A DNA stretch of 6,904 nucleotides from JBLIAZ01 sp047632015 (GCA_047632015.1 JBLIBC010000144.1:1-6904); one strand, 5' to 3'. Shown: positions 1 through 6,404, counted from the stretch's first letter. Program-made: numbers and translations. The notes: generated from the letters alone by a model not told the origin.

Positions 1-2
1 AA

Positions 3-584
3 GATGTTTGGATTACAATGGATGCTGCTGCCGCGGAATTCTACTTAAAAGACGAAGGAGTTTATCATTTACATAAATCATCAGGAGATAAATTATCTTC
101 ATCTGATATGGTTAGTTTATGGGCTGATTTAGCTGCAAAATATCCTATTATGTCAATTGAAGATGGATTGGATGAAGACGACTGGAAAGGTTGGAAAGAG
201 TTGACAGATGTTCTTGGAAAGAAAATTCAATTAGTTGGTGATGATTTGTTTGTAACAAACGTTGACAGATTAAAACAAGGTATCGATCAAGGTATTGCGA
301 ATTCAATTTTGGTTAAAGTGAATCAAATTGGTTCATTAACTGAAACGATTAACGCAGTTGATATGGCTCACAGAGCATCATATACTTCGGTTATGTCACA
401 CAGATCAGGAGAAACTGAAGATGTAACTATTGCTGATTTATCAGTAGCTTTAAACTGTGGTCAAATTAAAACAGGTTCTGCTTCAAGAACTGATCGTATT
501 GCTAAATACAACCAGTTGTTAAGAATTGAAGAGCAACTAGGTGCTTCAGCTAAATATTTAGGTAAAGATTTGAAGTTCGTGTAA
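3..584 (+). CDS. eno: Enolase, C-terminal part (5' end outside the window)
   Basis: Enolase interconverts 2-phosphoglycerate and phosphoenolpyruvate in glycolysis and gluconeogenesis, in the cytoplasm. The frame is open from the left edge (D-V-W-I-T-M-D-A-A-A-A-E-F-Y), so the ATG at 18 is internal and not a start. About 193 residues are present of a usual length near 430. Visible hallmarks, in order, are SIEDGLDEDDW and QLVGDDLFVTN, which carry the Mg-binding acidic residues; SILVKVNQIGSLTET, with the catalytic lysine; the enolase signature SHRSGETED (from about 396), with the substrate-binding His; and GQIKTGSASRTDR, with the second active-site lysine. All expected residues in this half are intact. 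It ends at TAA, 22 bases before an intrinsic terminator, so it is probably the last gene of its transcript. The N-terminal domain and the promoter cannot be seen. Confidence 0.97.
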   Translation, partial: DVWITMDAAAAEFYLKDEGVYHLHKSSGDKLSSSDMVSLWADLAAKYPIMSIEDGLDEDDWKGWKELTDVLGKKIQLVGDDLFVTNVDRLKQGIDQGIANSILVKVNQIGSLTETINAVDMAHRASYTSVMSHRSGETEDVTIADLSVALNCGQIKTGSASRTDRIAKYNQLLRIEEQLGASAKYLGKDLKFV

Positions 585-606
585 TTTATAATTTATAAGA
601 ATTAAG

Positions 607-640
607 AAAGGGGAAGCCATTTGGCTTCCCCTTTTCTTTT
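607..640 (+). terminator. Intrinsic terminator of eno
   Basis: A perfect 12-bp stem pairs 607-618 (AAAGGGGAAGCC) with 623-634 across an ATTT loop. It is followed by a T-rich tail (TTTTCTTTT, 632-640). The G/C-rich stem with a U tract is a classical rho-independent terminator for transcription leaving eno. It also insulates the downstream radical SAM gene. Confidence 0.92.
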
Positions 641-672
641 GATTGGAAGTAGATTTTACATCAAACGTTTGT

Positions 673-680
673 TATCTTTG
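673..680 (+). promoter_or_regulatory. Bacteroidota -7 promoter box before the YgiQ-family gene
   Basis: TATCTTTG matches the Bacteroidota -7 consensus TAnnTTTG exactly. No convincing -33 TTTG lies at the usual 17-23 bp: the nearest TTG, at 643-645, is 27 bp away. The box ends only 4 bases before the ATG at 685, so transcription would start at or beside the start codon, implying a leaderless or nearly leaderless mRNA. Confidence 0.6.
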
Positions 681-684
681 GTTT

Positions 685-2634
685 ATGACAACTGTCAATC
701 AATATCAACTTACAGACTGGCTACCAACCACTTTAAAAGAAGTGAAAATACGAGGCTGGGATGAATTAGATGTGATCCTATTTTCAGGAGACGCCTACGT
801 TGATCATCCTTCTTTTGGATCTGCTGTAATCGGTCGGTTAATTGAAAAAGAAGGACTTCGAATAGCAATTGTTCCCCAGCCCAATTGGCGAGACGATTTA
901 CAAGATTTTAAAAAACTAGGAGAACCTAAGTTGTTTTTTGGAGTTACTGGAGGTTGCATGGATCCAATGGTTAACCACTACACTGCAAGTAAGCGAAAGA
1001 GAACCACTGATGCCTACACACCTGGAGGTGAGGCTGGTTATCGTCCAGATAGAGCCACAACAGTTTATACTAAAATATTAAAAGATTTATACCCTGATGT
1101 TCCAGTGATAATAGGAGGGATTGAAGCATCTTTACGCAGAGTGACACATTACGATTTCTGGTCTGATAAACTCATGCCTGGAATTTTAAGTACAAGTGGT
1201 GCTGACATGTTGATGTATGGAATGGGAGAACAAGCATTAAGGGAAGTAATTCGATTGTTAAAAAAAGGAGTTCCATTTGAAAGGTTAAACACCATCAAGC
1301 AAACTGCTATTTTATCAAGTGAAGTGGTTCCTAAAAACAAGCAATGGGAAGATGTGGAGATAAATTCTCATGAGGAGTGCATGTCAAATAAGATTTCCTA
1401 CGCAGCTAATTTTAAAGTAATTGAACAGGAGTCTAACAAGACGTTTGCTCGGCGAATAATTCAGCAAACCGGGAAAGAAACTTTGATTATCAATCCTCCG
1501 TTTCCAACAATGCTAGAACCGGAAATGGATGCTTCATTTGATTTGCCCTATACTAGAATGCCTCACCCTAAATATAAAAAACGAGGAACCATTCCCGCTT
1601 ATGAAATGATAAGGCATTCGGTTAACATGCATCGAGGTTGTTTTGGAGGTTGTAGCTTTTGTACTATTTCGGCACACCAAGGAAAATTTATTGCAAGCAG
1701 ATCTGAAAAGTCAATATTGGCCGAAGTGAAACAGGTAACTGAAATGCCTGACTTTAAGGGGTATATTAGTGACATGGGAGGGCCTTCAGCTAACATGTAT
1801 AAGCTTAAAGGCATTGACATGGATATTTGTGATAAATGCGTTAGCCCTTCCTGTATTCACCCTGTGATATGTTCAAATTTGGACACCAGTCACAAACCCA
1901 TGACCGATTTACTTAAAAAAGTAGATAGTATTCCAGAAGTTAAAAAGGCGTTTGTAGGTTCGGGGATCAGGTATGACTTGCTTTCTGATACTTACAATAA
2001 AAACGGGGATGAATCATTAGATGAGTACTTGGAACAAGTTGTAACAAGGCATATTTCAGGCAGGTTAAAAGTAGCGCCCGAGCACACTTCAGATAGGACA
2101 CTCAAATTAATGAGAAAGCCTTCGTTCAAACATTTTAAAAATTTCAAGGAGAAATACGATCGTGTTAATGAAAAGCATGGCTTAAATCAACCGTTAATTC
2201 CATATTTTATATCTAGTCATCCTGGTTGTGAAAAAGAAGACATGGCTGAGTTGGCTGCTGAAACTAAAGCTCTTGGGTTTCAGTTGGAGCAAGTTCAAAA
2301 CTTTACTCCAACACCAATGACAGTTGCAACTGTTATATATTATGCTGGTGTACATCCTTACACTTTAAAACCTGTTTATACTGCCATTAAAAAAGATGAG
2401 AAGGAAGATCAGCACATGTTTTTCTTCTGGTACAAAAGCGAAAATAAAAGCAGGATCAGTAAGGAGTTGCGATCAATGAAGCGAGGCGATCTACAAGAGC
2501 AATTACTAGGAACACAGGAGTCAAGGGCAGATGAAAAAACTCCAACATGGCTACAAAACAGAAGAAAATCTGATAAAGATAAAGAGCAAAAACCTAAGTT
2601 TTCTTCTGGTAAAAAAACCAAGCGTCGAAAATGA
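685..2634 (+). CDS. YgiQ family radical SAM protein (UPF0313)
   Basis: A 649-residue homologue of E. coli YgiQ, a radical S-adenosylmethionine protein whose substrate is, to my knowledge, unknown. The N-terminal region carries the family motifs GDAYVDHPSFG (residues 35-45) and GGIEASLRR (144-152). The radical SAM core has CFGGCSFC, the Cx3Cx2C ligands of the SAM-binding 4Fe-4S cluster (C319, C323, C326). Further conserved blocks are a second cysteine group (C382, C385, C390, C396), APEHT (464-468) and YFISSHPG (507-514). The last 40 or so residues are rich in Lys and Arg, probably disordered, and might touch nucleic acid (inference). The ATG at 685 is chosen because homology begins directly after it (TDWLPTT, then GWDELDVILFSGDAYVD). 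A TTG at 643 would add 14 unrelated residues and overlap the promoter box. It is transcribed alone and converges on the next gene. Confidence 0.95.
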   Translation: MTTVNQYQLTDWLPTTLKEVKIRGWDELDVILFSGDAYVDHPSFGSAVIGRLIEKEGLRIAIVPQPNWRDDLQDFKKLGEPKLFFGVTGGCMDPMVNHYTASKRKRTTDAYTPGGEAGYRPDRATTVYTKILKDLYPDVPVIIGGIEASLRRVTHYDFWSDKLMPGILSTSGADMLMYGMGEQALREVIRLLKKGVPFERLNTIKQTAILSSEVVPKNKQWEDVEINSHEECMSNKISYAANFKVIEQESNKTFARRIIQQTGKETLIINPPFPTMLEPEMDASFDLPYTRMPHPKYKKRGTIPAYEMIRHSVNMHRGCFGGCSFCTISAHQGKFIASRSEKSILAEVKQVTEMPDFKGYISDMGGPSANMYKLKGIDMDICDKCVSPSCIHPVICSNLDTSHKPMTDLLKKVDSIPEVKKAFVGSGIRYDLLSDTYNKNGDESLDEYLEQVVTRHISGRLKVAPEHTSDRTLKLMRKPSFKHFKNFKEKYDRVNEKHGLNQPLIPYFISSHPGCEKEDMAELAAETKALGFQLEQVQNFTPTPMTVATVIYYAGVHPYTLKPVYTAIKKDEKEDQHMFFFWYKSENKSRISKELRSMKRGDLQEQLLGTQESRADEKTPTWLQNRRKSDKDKEQKPKFSSGKKTKRRK

Positions 2635-2639
2635 CCTTG

Positions 2640-2660
2640 TTGTGATTTTGTAAAATACAA
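2640..2660. terminator. Possible weak bidirectional terminator hairpin
   Basis: Between two convergent genes, TTGT-(G)-ATTTT can pair with AAAATACAA: nine A/T-rich pairs with one bulged G and a very tight GT turn. The position suits a shared terminator. The stem is weak and neither strand has a clean T run after it, so this is tentative. Confidence 0.25.
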
Positions 2661-2670
2661 TTCTACTTAA

Positions 2671-2946
2671 TTACGCTGCAACACTACCTTCGGTTCCCCA
2701 GTTTTCACTTTGAATAAAATGATTATTCACCTTGTTTTCAATGAATTCAATTTCTGAAATTGGATAGTGTCTTAAGTACTTGTTGAAAAATAACGGTAAA
2801 GCGGATTCTCTGTAACTCACCTTTGATTTACATTCGATTAAGCGTTTTACCAATTCAATTTGTAAAGAAGGCGAAGCTACTTTTACGGAATTGTTGTTAA
2901 TTACTACTTTTTGGTTGGCGATTGTGCAATGGATTGATGTGTTCAT
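2671..2946 (-). CDS. Hypothetical protein, 91 residues
   Basis: I do not recognise this protein. It has no signal peptide, membrane segment, Cys/His metal site or known motif. A beta-like N-terminal stretch (QKVVINNNSVKVASPS, residues 12-27) is followed by probable helices (LQIELVKRLIECKSK, then a segment rich in Phe, Tyr, Ile and Glu) and a Gly/Ala/Ser tail. It is probably a small soluble cytoplasmic protein. Reasons to call it real: it overlaps no other gene, has ordinary low-GC codon use, and lies in a tidy slot between convergent ygiQ and the upstream DUF4270 gene on the same strand. It also has a plausible promoter and two inverted repeats in front. ATG at 2946 is the only good start; there is no Shine-Dalgarno sequence. 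It lies 87 bases after the DUF4270 stop, so read-through from that operon is possible. Confidence 0.62.
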   Translation of the reverse strand: MNTSIHCTIANQKVVINNNSVKVASPSLQIELVKRLIECKSKVSYRESALPLFFNKYLRHYPISEIEFIENKVNNHFIQSENWGTEGSVAA

Positions 2947-2949
2947 GTC

Positions 2950-2971
2950 GTATTGTTTTTAGTTACAATAC
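2950..2971. repeat. Inverted repeat in the 5' leader of the 91-residue gene
   Basis: GTATTGT (2950-2956) and ACAATAC (2965-2971) are perfect 7-bp arms around an 8-base spacer. In the minus-strand transcript the hairpin would end 3 bases before the ATG at 2946, where it could hinder ribosome binding; as DNA it could be a second protein site. Each arm has only two G/C pairs, so the hairpin would be weak. Confidence 0.38.
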
Positions 2972-2978
2972 AATAATA

Positions 2979-3012
2979 CATACCTAGACCGTAATCAGTT
3001 TACGGTGTCAAA
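2979..3012 (-). promoter_or_regulatory. Candidate promoter of the 91-residue gene
   Basis: On the minus strand, TTTG (3012-3009) is followed after 22 bp by TAGGTATG (2986-2979). This is one mismatch from the Bacteroidota -7 consensus TAnnTTTG, at an acceptable spacing. An alternative -7 box, TATTATTG (2978-2971), also has one mismatch, so the exact start site is uncertain. The spacer is almost filled by an inverted repeat. Confidence 0.42.
2988..3006. promoter_or_regulatory. Inverted repeat, candidate operator
   Basis: Perfect 7-bp arms ACCGTAA (2988-2994) and TTACGGT (3000-3006) flank TCAGT. The dyad fits within the 22-bp spacer of the candidate promoter of the 91-residue gene, where a bound dimer would affect RNA polymerase. 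It is not a terminator: no T run follows it on either strand, and on the minus strand the T run precedes it. Confidence 0.4.
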
Positions 3013-3033
3013 AAAAACTCAAGAAAATAAAAA

Positions 3034-4239
3034 TTAGTAGTTGGTGTAGTGGATAACTATGGATGCAGCAACGCTTGCGTTGCCACTCCCATTTAATTTG
3101 ACTTGCTCTGGATGAGCAAAAGTGTTCAAAATTGAAAGTTCAAAGATTGCTTCTTCTCCAGCAAGTAATCTTTCAGAAATCAACGATTCAATGTCGAATA
3201 CATATTGCTTTTTGTCTTCGTCGTATATAGCTTGAACTCCATCTGAACTACTATCACTTTCTTTGTGAATAGTTAAACTCGTTGGAGTAGTAAAGCTTCC
3301 GTTGATGTTTGCTGGAATAGTAACAATGGCTTTGTTAATTAAAAAATTACCGCTTTTAAACCAAGAAAGTAGCGAAGCTATTTCCACACTAGACTTCACG
3401 CCCCCTAAACCTTGGACGTAAAAATTGGTGTTGCCAATTGCGTTGTTACTGAACTGGTCTTTTACCTCACTTACTTCTTGATCAAAAGTTGAATTGTAAA
3501 AACTCCTCGAATTTGAAGTTGGTGTAAAAGAGACTGATCCCGCTGTGGAAGCTGTGTTTTGAGTATAGTTAACGGTAAGTATAATGTCACTTGCGTCAAT
3601 TGCATACACGCTTCCAGTGTTGGTTGAATATGTGCTTGTTGGTATGATAGACAGCCCTTTAAACACATCAATAAACAATTCAGAGGTTGTGAAAATGACG
3701 TCTCCAACAGCAAATATTTCTTCACCAAATGTTTTGTCTAATGCAATTAAAACCGCACCTGTATCGCTATTGTCAATTGTAAACGTACCGATTGACGAAT
3801 TTTCAGAACTCAAAGAGTCTGAAGTCAAATAATTCACGTCTTTGCTTACACTGGATGTTGTTTTGCTTACTTTAAATTCCTGAGGAAATGGATTTCCATA
3901 AGCTTCCGTAACCCTTATACTCAAACTCACCGATGTCACAGTGACGCCACCTTCAGGAATCCTAAAAGTCAAGTCGGTAGGAGCAACAGATGTATAAGTG
4001 CTAGCTTTAATAGTCCCGAGTTCATCAGTATTATATCCTCCAATGAATACAGATGTTCCTGAATTTGACGAAGTGTTTTGACTGTATTTAGAATAAGTGT
4101 TTAATTGAAAGGTGTCAATCGAAGCGCTCTCTAAAATACCACCACCAGGATTCAAGCCAATCTCATCATTTTCTTTTTTACAAGAAAACTGAGTTGATAG
4201 AACCGCAAAAAAACTTACAATAAAAAAGATTTCCCTCAT
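3034..4239 (-). CDS. DUF4270 family lipoprotein
   Basis: A predicted secreted lipoprotein of 401 residues. A short charged start (M-R-E) leads into a hydrophobic stretch (residues 4-18) and then Cys20. The lipobox QFSC is loose, as often seen in Bacteroidota. After the cysteine come KKENDE and the EIGLN motif typical of DUF4270 proteins. The Lys/acidic residues directly after the Cys resemble the surface-export signals of Bacteroidota lipoproteins, so display on the outer face is possible (inference). The mature part is rich in Ser, Thr and Asn with alternating beta-type segments and ends in IVIHYTNY, suggesting a beta-sandwich. The function of the family is unknown to me. A GTG at 4251 directly abuts the upstream stop and would add four residues (M-S-F-K). 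ATG at 4239 is preferred because it gives a normal signal peptide and a 12-base gap. It is co-transcribed with the glycogen-synthase-like gene. Confidence 0.85.
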   Translation of the reverse strand: MREIFFIVSFFAVLSTQFSCKKENDEIGLNPGGGILESASIDTFQLNTYSKYSQNTSSNSGTSVFIGGYNTDELGTIKASTYTSVAPTDLTFRIPEGGVTVTSVSLSIRVTEAYGNPFPQEFKVSKTTSSVSKDVNYLTSDSLSSENSSIGTFTIDNSDTGAVLIALDKTFGEEIFAVGDVIFTTSELFIDVFKGLSIIPTSTYSTNTGSVYAIDASDIILTVNYTQNTASTAGSVSFTPTSNSRSFYNSTFDQEVSEVKDQFSNNAIGNTNFYVQGLGGVKSSVEIASLLSWFKSGNFLINKAIVTIPANINGSFTTPTSLTIHKESDSSSDGVQAIYDEDKKQYVFDIESLISERLLAGEEAIFELSILNTFAHPEQVKLNGSGNASVAASIVIHYTNY

Positions 4240-4251
4240 TTTAAAAGACAC

Positions 4252-5079
4252 TTATTCTGCAGTAACGTTCTCTTCTTCTAAAATAGTATCATAAAACTTA
4301 TCAAATTCTTCGATGTAATTGGTTTCGTCAAATTCTGTAAGCGTTGGTTTTCCCATTTTATCAACGTGATCCAATAAATCTTGATCTAAGTTCTTGCTTC
4401 CAAGAATGATTGCGTCTGACCAGTCGGCCGCGTACTTTTGAAGGTTAGCATGATTTGCTTCTTTTACGGCTTCAACATCTTCAATGTCAACTCCATCAAG
4501 AACCGCTTTATATGCGTAATCCTCGCTCAGCGTTCCTTCCAAACCAGTTTTATATAGCGAAGTAATTACTTTCGTATTTTCAAAAATTGGCTCTTCGGCA
4601 AATGCTCTTTTTATGTACATAGGTACTAATGAGGTCATCCAACCATGACAATGAACGATGTCAGGAGCCCATCCTAATTTTTTTACTGTTTCCAAAACAC
4701 CTCTACAATAAAAAATTGCTCTTTCATCGTTGTCAGCAAATTCAACTCCTTCTTTGTCCGTTAATCCTGCCTTTCGGCCGAAGTAGTCATCGTTGTCAAT
4801 AAAGTAAACTTGTATACGAGCGGCTTGGATCGAAGCCACCTTTATGATTAATGGGTGATCGTTGTCGTTAATTATTAAGTTCATTCCTGACAGTCTTATC
4901 ACCTCATGCAATTGATTACGACGCTCATTAATGCATCCAAATTTAGGCATGAAAGTCCTAATTTCTTTTCCTTTTTGTTGAATCCCTTGAGGTAGGTTTC
5001 TCGCTGTTTTTGCAATTTCCGTTTCCTCCAAATAAGGGAGCATTTCTTGTGTGATAAAAAGAACTCTTTTTTTGCTCAT
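4252..5079 (-). CDS. Glycogen/starch synthase-like protein, GT5 N-terminal domain only
   Basis: A 275-residue cytoplasmic protein related to the N-terminal Rossmann domain of GT5 glycogen/starch synthases (GlgA). The start RVLFITQEMLPYL matches the GlgA N-terminus, and LGWAPDIVHCHGWMTSLVPMYI (136-156) matches the GlgA region around PDVVHAHDWHAGL. It is about half the length of GlgA (near 480) and lacks the whole C-terminal GT-B domain. Key features are changed: the ADP-glucose-binding K-x-G-G-L is replaced by E-E-T-E-I (18-22), the Asp of HAHDW is Gly146, and the His-Asn of VHNLAYQG is lost (ITSLYKTGLEG, 172-182). Glycogen synthase activity is therefore unlikely; a regulatory, binding or altered role is possible. 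It is intact, with no frameshift, and ends in an acidic tail. I recall this short form as conserved across Bacteroidota beside DUF4270. First gene of a two-gene operon, led by a strong promoter. Confidence 0.85.
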   Translation of the reverse strand: MSKKRVLFITQEMLPYLEETEIAKTARNLPQGIQQKGKEIRTFMPKFGCINERRNQLHEVIRLSGMNLIINDNDHPLIIKVASIQAARIQVYFIDNDDYFGRKAGLTDKEGVEFADNDERAIFYCRGVLETVKKLGWAPDIVHCHGWMTSLVPMYIKRAFAEEPIFENTKVITSLYKTGLEGTLSEDYAYKAVLDGVDIEDVEAVKEANHANLQKYAADWSDAIILGSKNLDQDLLDHVDKMGKPTLTEFDETNYIEEFDKFYDTILEEENVTAE

Positions 5080-5152
5080 GTCTAGCTTTGTGTTATTAAT
5101 TCAGACTTTAAAACGACGTCGACATCAAGGTGTTTTGACGATTTATTAGGTG

Positions 5153-5184
5153 CAAAGATACTAAAACAATATGAAATATTCAAA
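5153..5184 (-). promoter_or_regulatory. Promoter of the glycogen-synthase-like/DUF4270 operon
   Basis: On the minus strand TTTG (5184-5181), a 20-bp spacer and TATCTTTG (5160-5153) match the Bacteroidota consensus TTTG-N(17-23)-TAnnTTTG exactly. Transcription would start near 5148, leaving a leader of roughly 70 bases before the ATG at 5079. This leader holds an 8-bp palindrome, CGACGTCG (5114-5121). Confidence 0.8.
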
Positions 5185-5254
5185 AGATGTTTCTTTCAAA
5201 AAAAGATAAAATACTGAAAATGAAACGAGAATTAATCTTTTCCTATTAATCAGT

Positions 5255-5266
5255 TAGTCGTGACTA
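5255..5266. repeat. Short inverted repeat between the divergent promoters
   Basis: TAGTC and GACTA (5255-5259 and 5262-5266) are 5-bp arms separated by GT, about 50 bp upstream of the asd -7 box. The position would suit an activator or repressor site, but the arms are short enough to arise by chance. The rest of the 263-bp divergent region (5080-5342) is AT-rich and shows nothing else beyond the two promoters. Confidence 0.22.
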
Positions 5267-5286
5267 GGAAACAAAAAGCCAACACG

Positions 5287-5321
5287 TTTAAGCTTATAGT
5301 GTAAATTAATATTTACTTTTG
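5287..5321 (+). promoter_or_regulatory. Promoter of asd
   Basis: TACTTTTG (5314-5321) matches the -7 consensus TAnnTTTG exactly. The best -33 candidate is a weak TTTA (5287-5290), 23 bp upstream. The start site would be near 5326, giving a leader of about 17 bases, A-rich and without a Shine-Dalgarno sequence. Confidence 0.7.
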
Positions 5322-5342
5322 TTTCTCAAAAAAAATCACATT

Positions 5343-6350
5343 ATGAAAGTAGCGGTAGTTGGAGCCAGCGGTGCGGTTGGACAAGAGTTTTTAAATATCC
5401 TTTCTGAAAGATCACTTGGAATGGATGAACTGGTGTTGTTTGGATCAGCAAGAAGTGCTGGGAAAACGTACGGATTTAAAGGTAAAACACTTGTGGTGAA
5501 AGAGCTGCAGCACAATGACGACTTCAAGGATATCGACATAGCCTTGGTGTCTGCTGGAGGAAGAATTTCAAAAGAATATGCTGATACAATTACTAAACAT
5601 GGAGCGGTGATGATTGACAACTCCAGTGCTTTTAGAATGGACAAAGACGTACCGTTAGTTGTACCTGAAGTAAATGCCAAAGCTGCCGAAGAAAGACCTC
5701 GAAATATCATAGCTAATCCAAATTGTACTACTATTCAAATGGTGGTTCCTTTAAAAGCTTTGGAAGGAATTTCACATGTTAAAAGAGTGCATGTTTCAAG
5801 TTACCAGTCAGCTTCAGGAGCTGGAGCAAGTGGGATGGCGGAATTGGAGCAACAAGTGAAAGATTTTGTAGACAATAAAAGTTTGACAGTGGAAGCGTTT
5901 GCGCACCAATTGCTTTTTAATGTAATTCCACATGTTGATGTGTTTACGGAAAATGGTTATACAAAAGAGGAAATGAAGATGTACCATGAAACGAAAAAGA
6001 TCATGGATTCGGATATTGAAGTTAGTGCAACTTGTGTAAGAGTACCCGTTATGCGTGCTCATTCGGAAGCTGTTTGGTGTGAAACGGAAAGCCCAGTATC
6101 TCCAGAAGAGTTCATAGCAGCATGCGAAGCAACAGAAGGAATCACTGTGGTGGACGACGTGGAAAAATTAGCATACCCTATGCCCCTTGATTTAGCGGGT
6201 AAAAATGATGTGTACGTTGGAAGGGTCCGGAAAGATTTAGCTAATCCAAATGGAATTACATTTTGGTGTGTGAGTGATCAAATCCGAAAAGGTGCAGCAT
6301 TAAATGCGGTACAAATTGCTGAATATTTAGTAGAGAAAAAATTGCTTTAA
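5343..6350 (+). CDS. asd: Aspartate-semialdehyde dehydrogenase
   Basis: Reduces L-4-aspartyl phosphate to aspartate-4-semialdehyde with NADPH, the branch-point step to lysine/diaminopimelate, threonine, methionine and isoleucine, in the cytoplasm. The 335-residue length is normal. The Rossmann motif GASGAVG is at residues 7-13 and the cofactor-phosphate loop SARSAG at 35-40. The catalytic cysteine is C128 in NPNCTT, SSYQSASGAGASG lies at 152-164, and the substrate Arg and acid/base His are R233 and H240 in VRVPVMRAHSEAV. The C-terminal signature DQIRKGAALNAVQIAEYL (312-329) is complete. The start is the ATG at 5343, because M-K-V-A-V-V-G begins the Rossmann strand exactly; a TTG at 5319 lies on the promoter box. 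It is monocistronic, divergent from the glycogen-synthase-like operon and closed by its own terminator. No aspartokinase or dap gene is adjacent. Confidence 0.97.
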   Translation: MKVAVVGASGAVGQEFLNILSERSLGMDELVLFGSARSAGKTYGFKGKTLVVKELQHNDDFKDIDIALVSAGGRISKEYADTITKHGAVMIDNSSAFRMDKDVPLVVPEVNAKAAEERPRNIIANPNCTTIQMVVPLKALEGISHVKRVHVSSYQSASGAGASGMAELEQQVKDFVDNKSLTVEAFAHQLLFNVIPHVDVFTENGYTKEEMKMYHETKKIMDSDIEVSATCVRVPVMRAHSEAVWCETESPVSPEEFIAACEATEGITVVDDVEKLAYPMPLDLAGKNDVYVGRVRKDLANPNGITFWCVSDQIRKGAALNAVQIAEYLVEKKLL

Positions 6351-6372
6351 TTTTAAACTTAAATTAATAATG

Positions 6373-6404
6373 AATGACCTCTTTTAACAAAGAGGTCATT
6401 TTTT
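6373..6404 (+). terminator. Intrinsic terminator of asd
   Basis: A perfect 12-bp stem pairs AATGACCTCTTT (6373-6384) with 6389-6400 around a TAAC loop and runs into TTTTTT (6399-6404). This is a strong rho-independent terminator 22 bases after the asd stop codon. Confidence 0.94.

Noticed and set aside
643..684. Upstream TTG start extending the YgiQ-family protein by 14 residues
   Set aside because: The added residues match nothing in the family and overlap the -7 promoter box; homology starts at the ATG at 685.
1149..1820. Minus-strand open frames inside the YgiQ-family gene
   Set aside because: They lie antisense to a strongly conserved coding region and show no domain features, so they are shadow frames.
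2409..2660. Minus-strand 83-codon frame over the end of the YgiQ-family gene
   Set aside because: It is antisense to the basic C-terminal tail, with low-complexity Ser/Leu/Phe content that mirrors the Lys-rich codons.
2988..3006. Inverted repeat read as the terminator of the DUF4270 operon
   Set aside because: On the minus strand the T run precedes the hairpin rather than following it, so it does not fit an intrinsic terminator.
3471..3832. Alternative frames on both strands within the DUF4270 gene
   Set aside because: They overlap a complete lipoprotein gene, and their Leu/Gln- and Ser/Val-rich composition reflects the Ser/Thr-rich codons of the real frame.
4240..4251. GTG start for the DUF4270 lipoprotein
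   Set aside because: It adds only M-S-F-K, directly abuts the upstream stop, and the ATG at 4239 gives a normal signal peptide. It is not fully excluded.
5319..5342. Upstream TTG start for asd
   Set aside because: It lies within the TACTTTTG promoter box, and the Rossmann strand begins exactly at the ATG at 5343.
5336..6062. Minus-strand frames inside asd
   Set aside because: They are antisense to an intact, motif-complete enzyme gene and have no independent promoter or domain.
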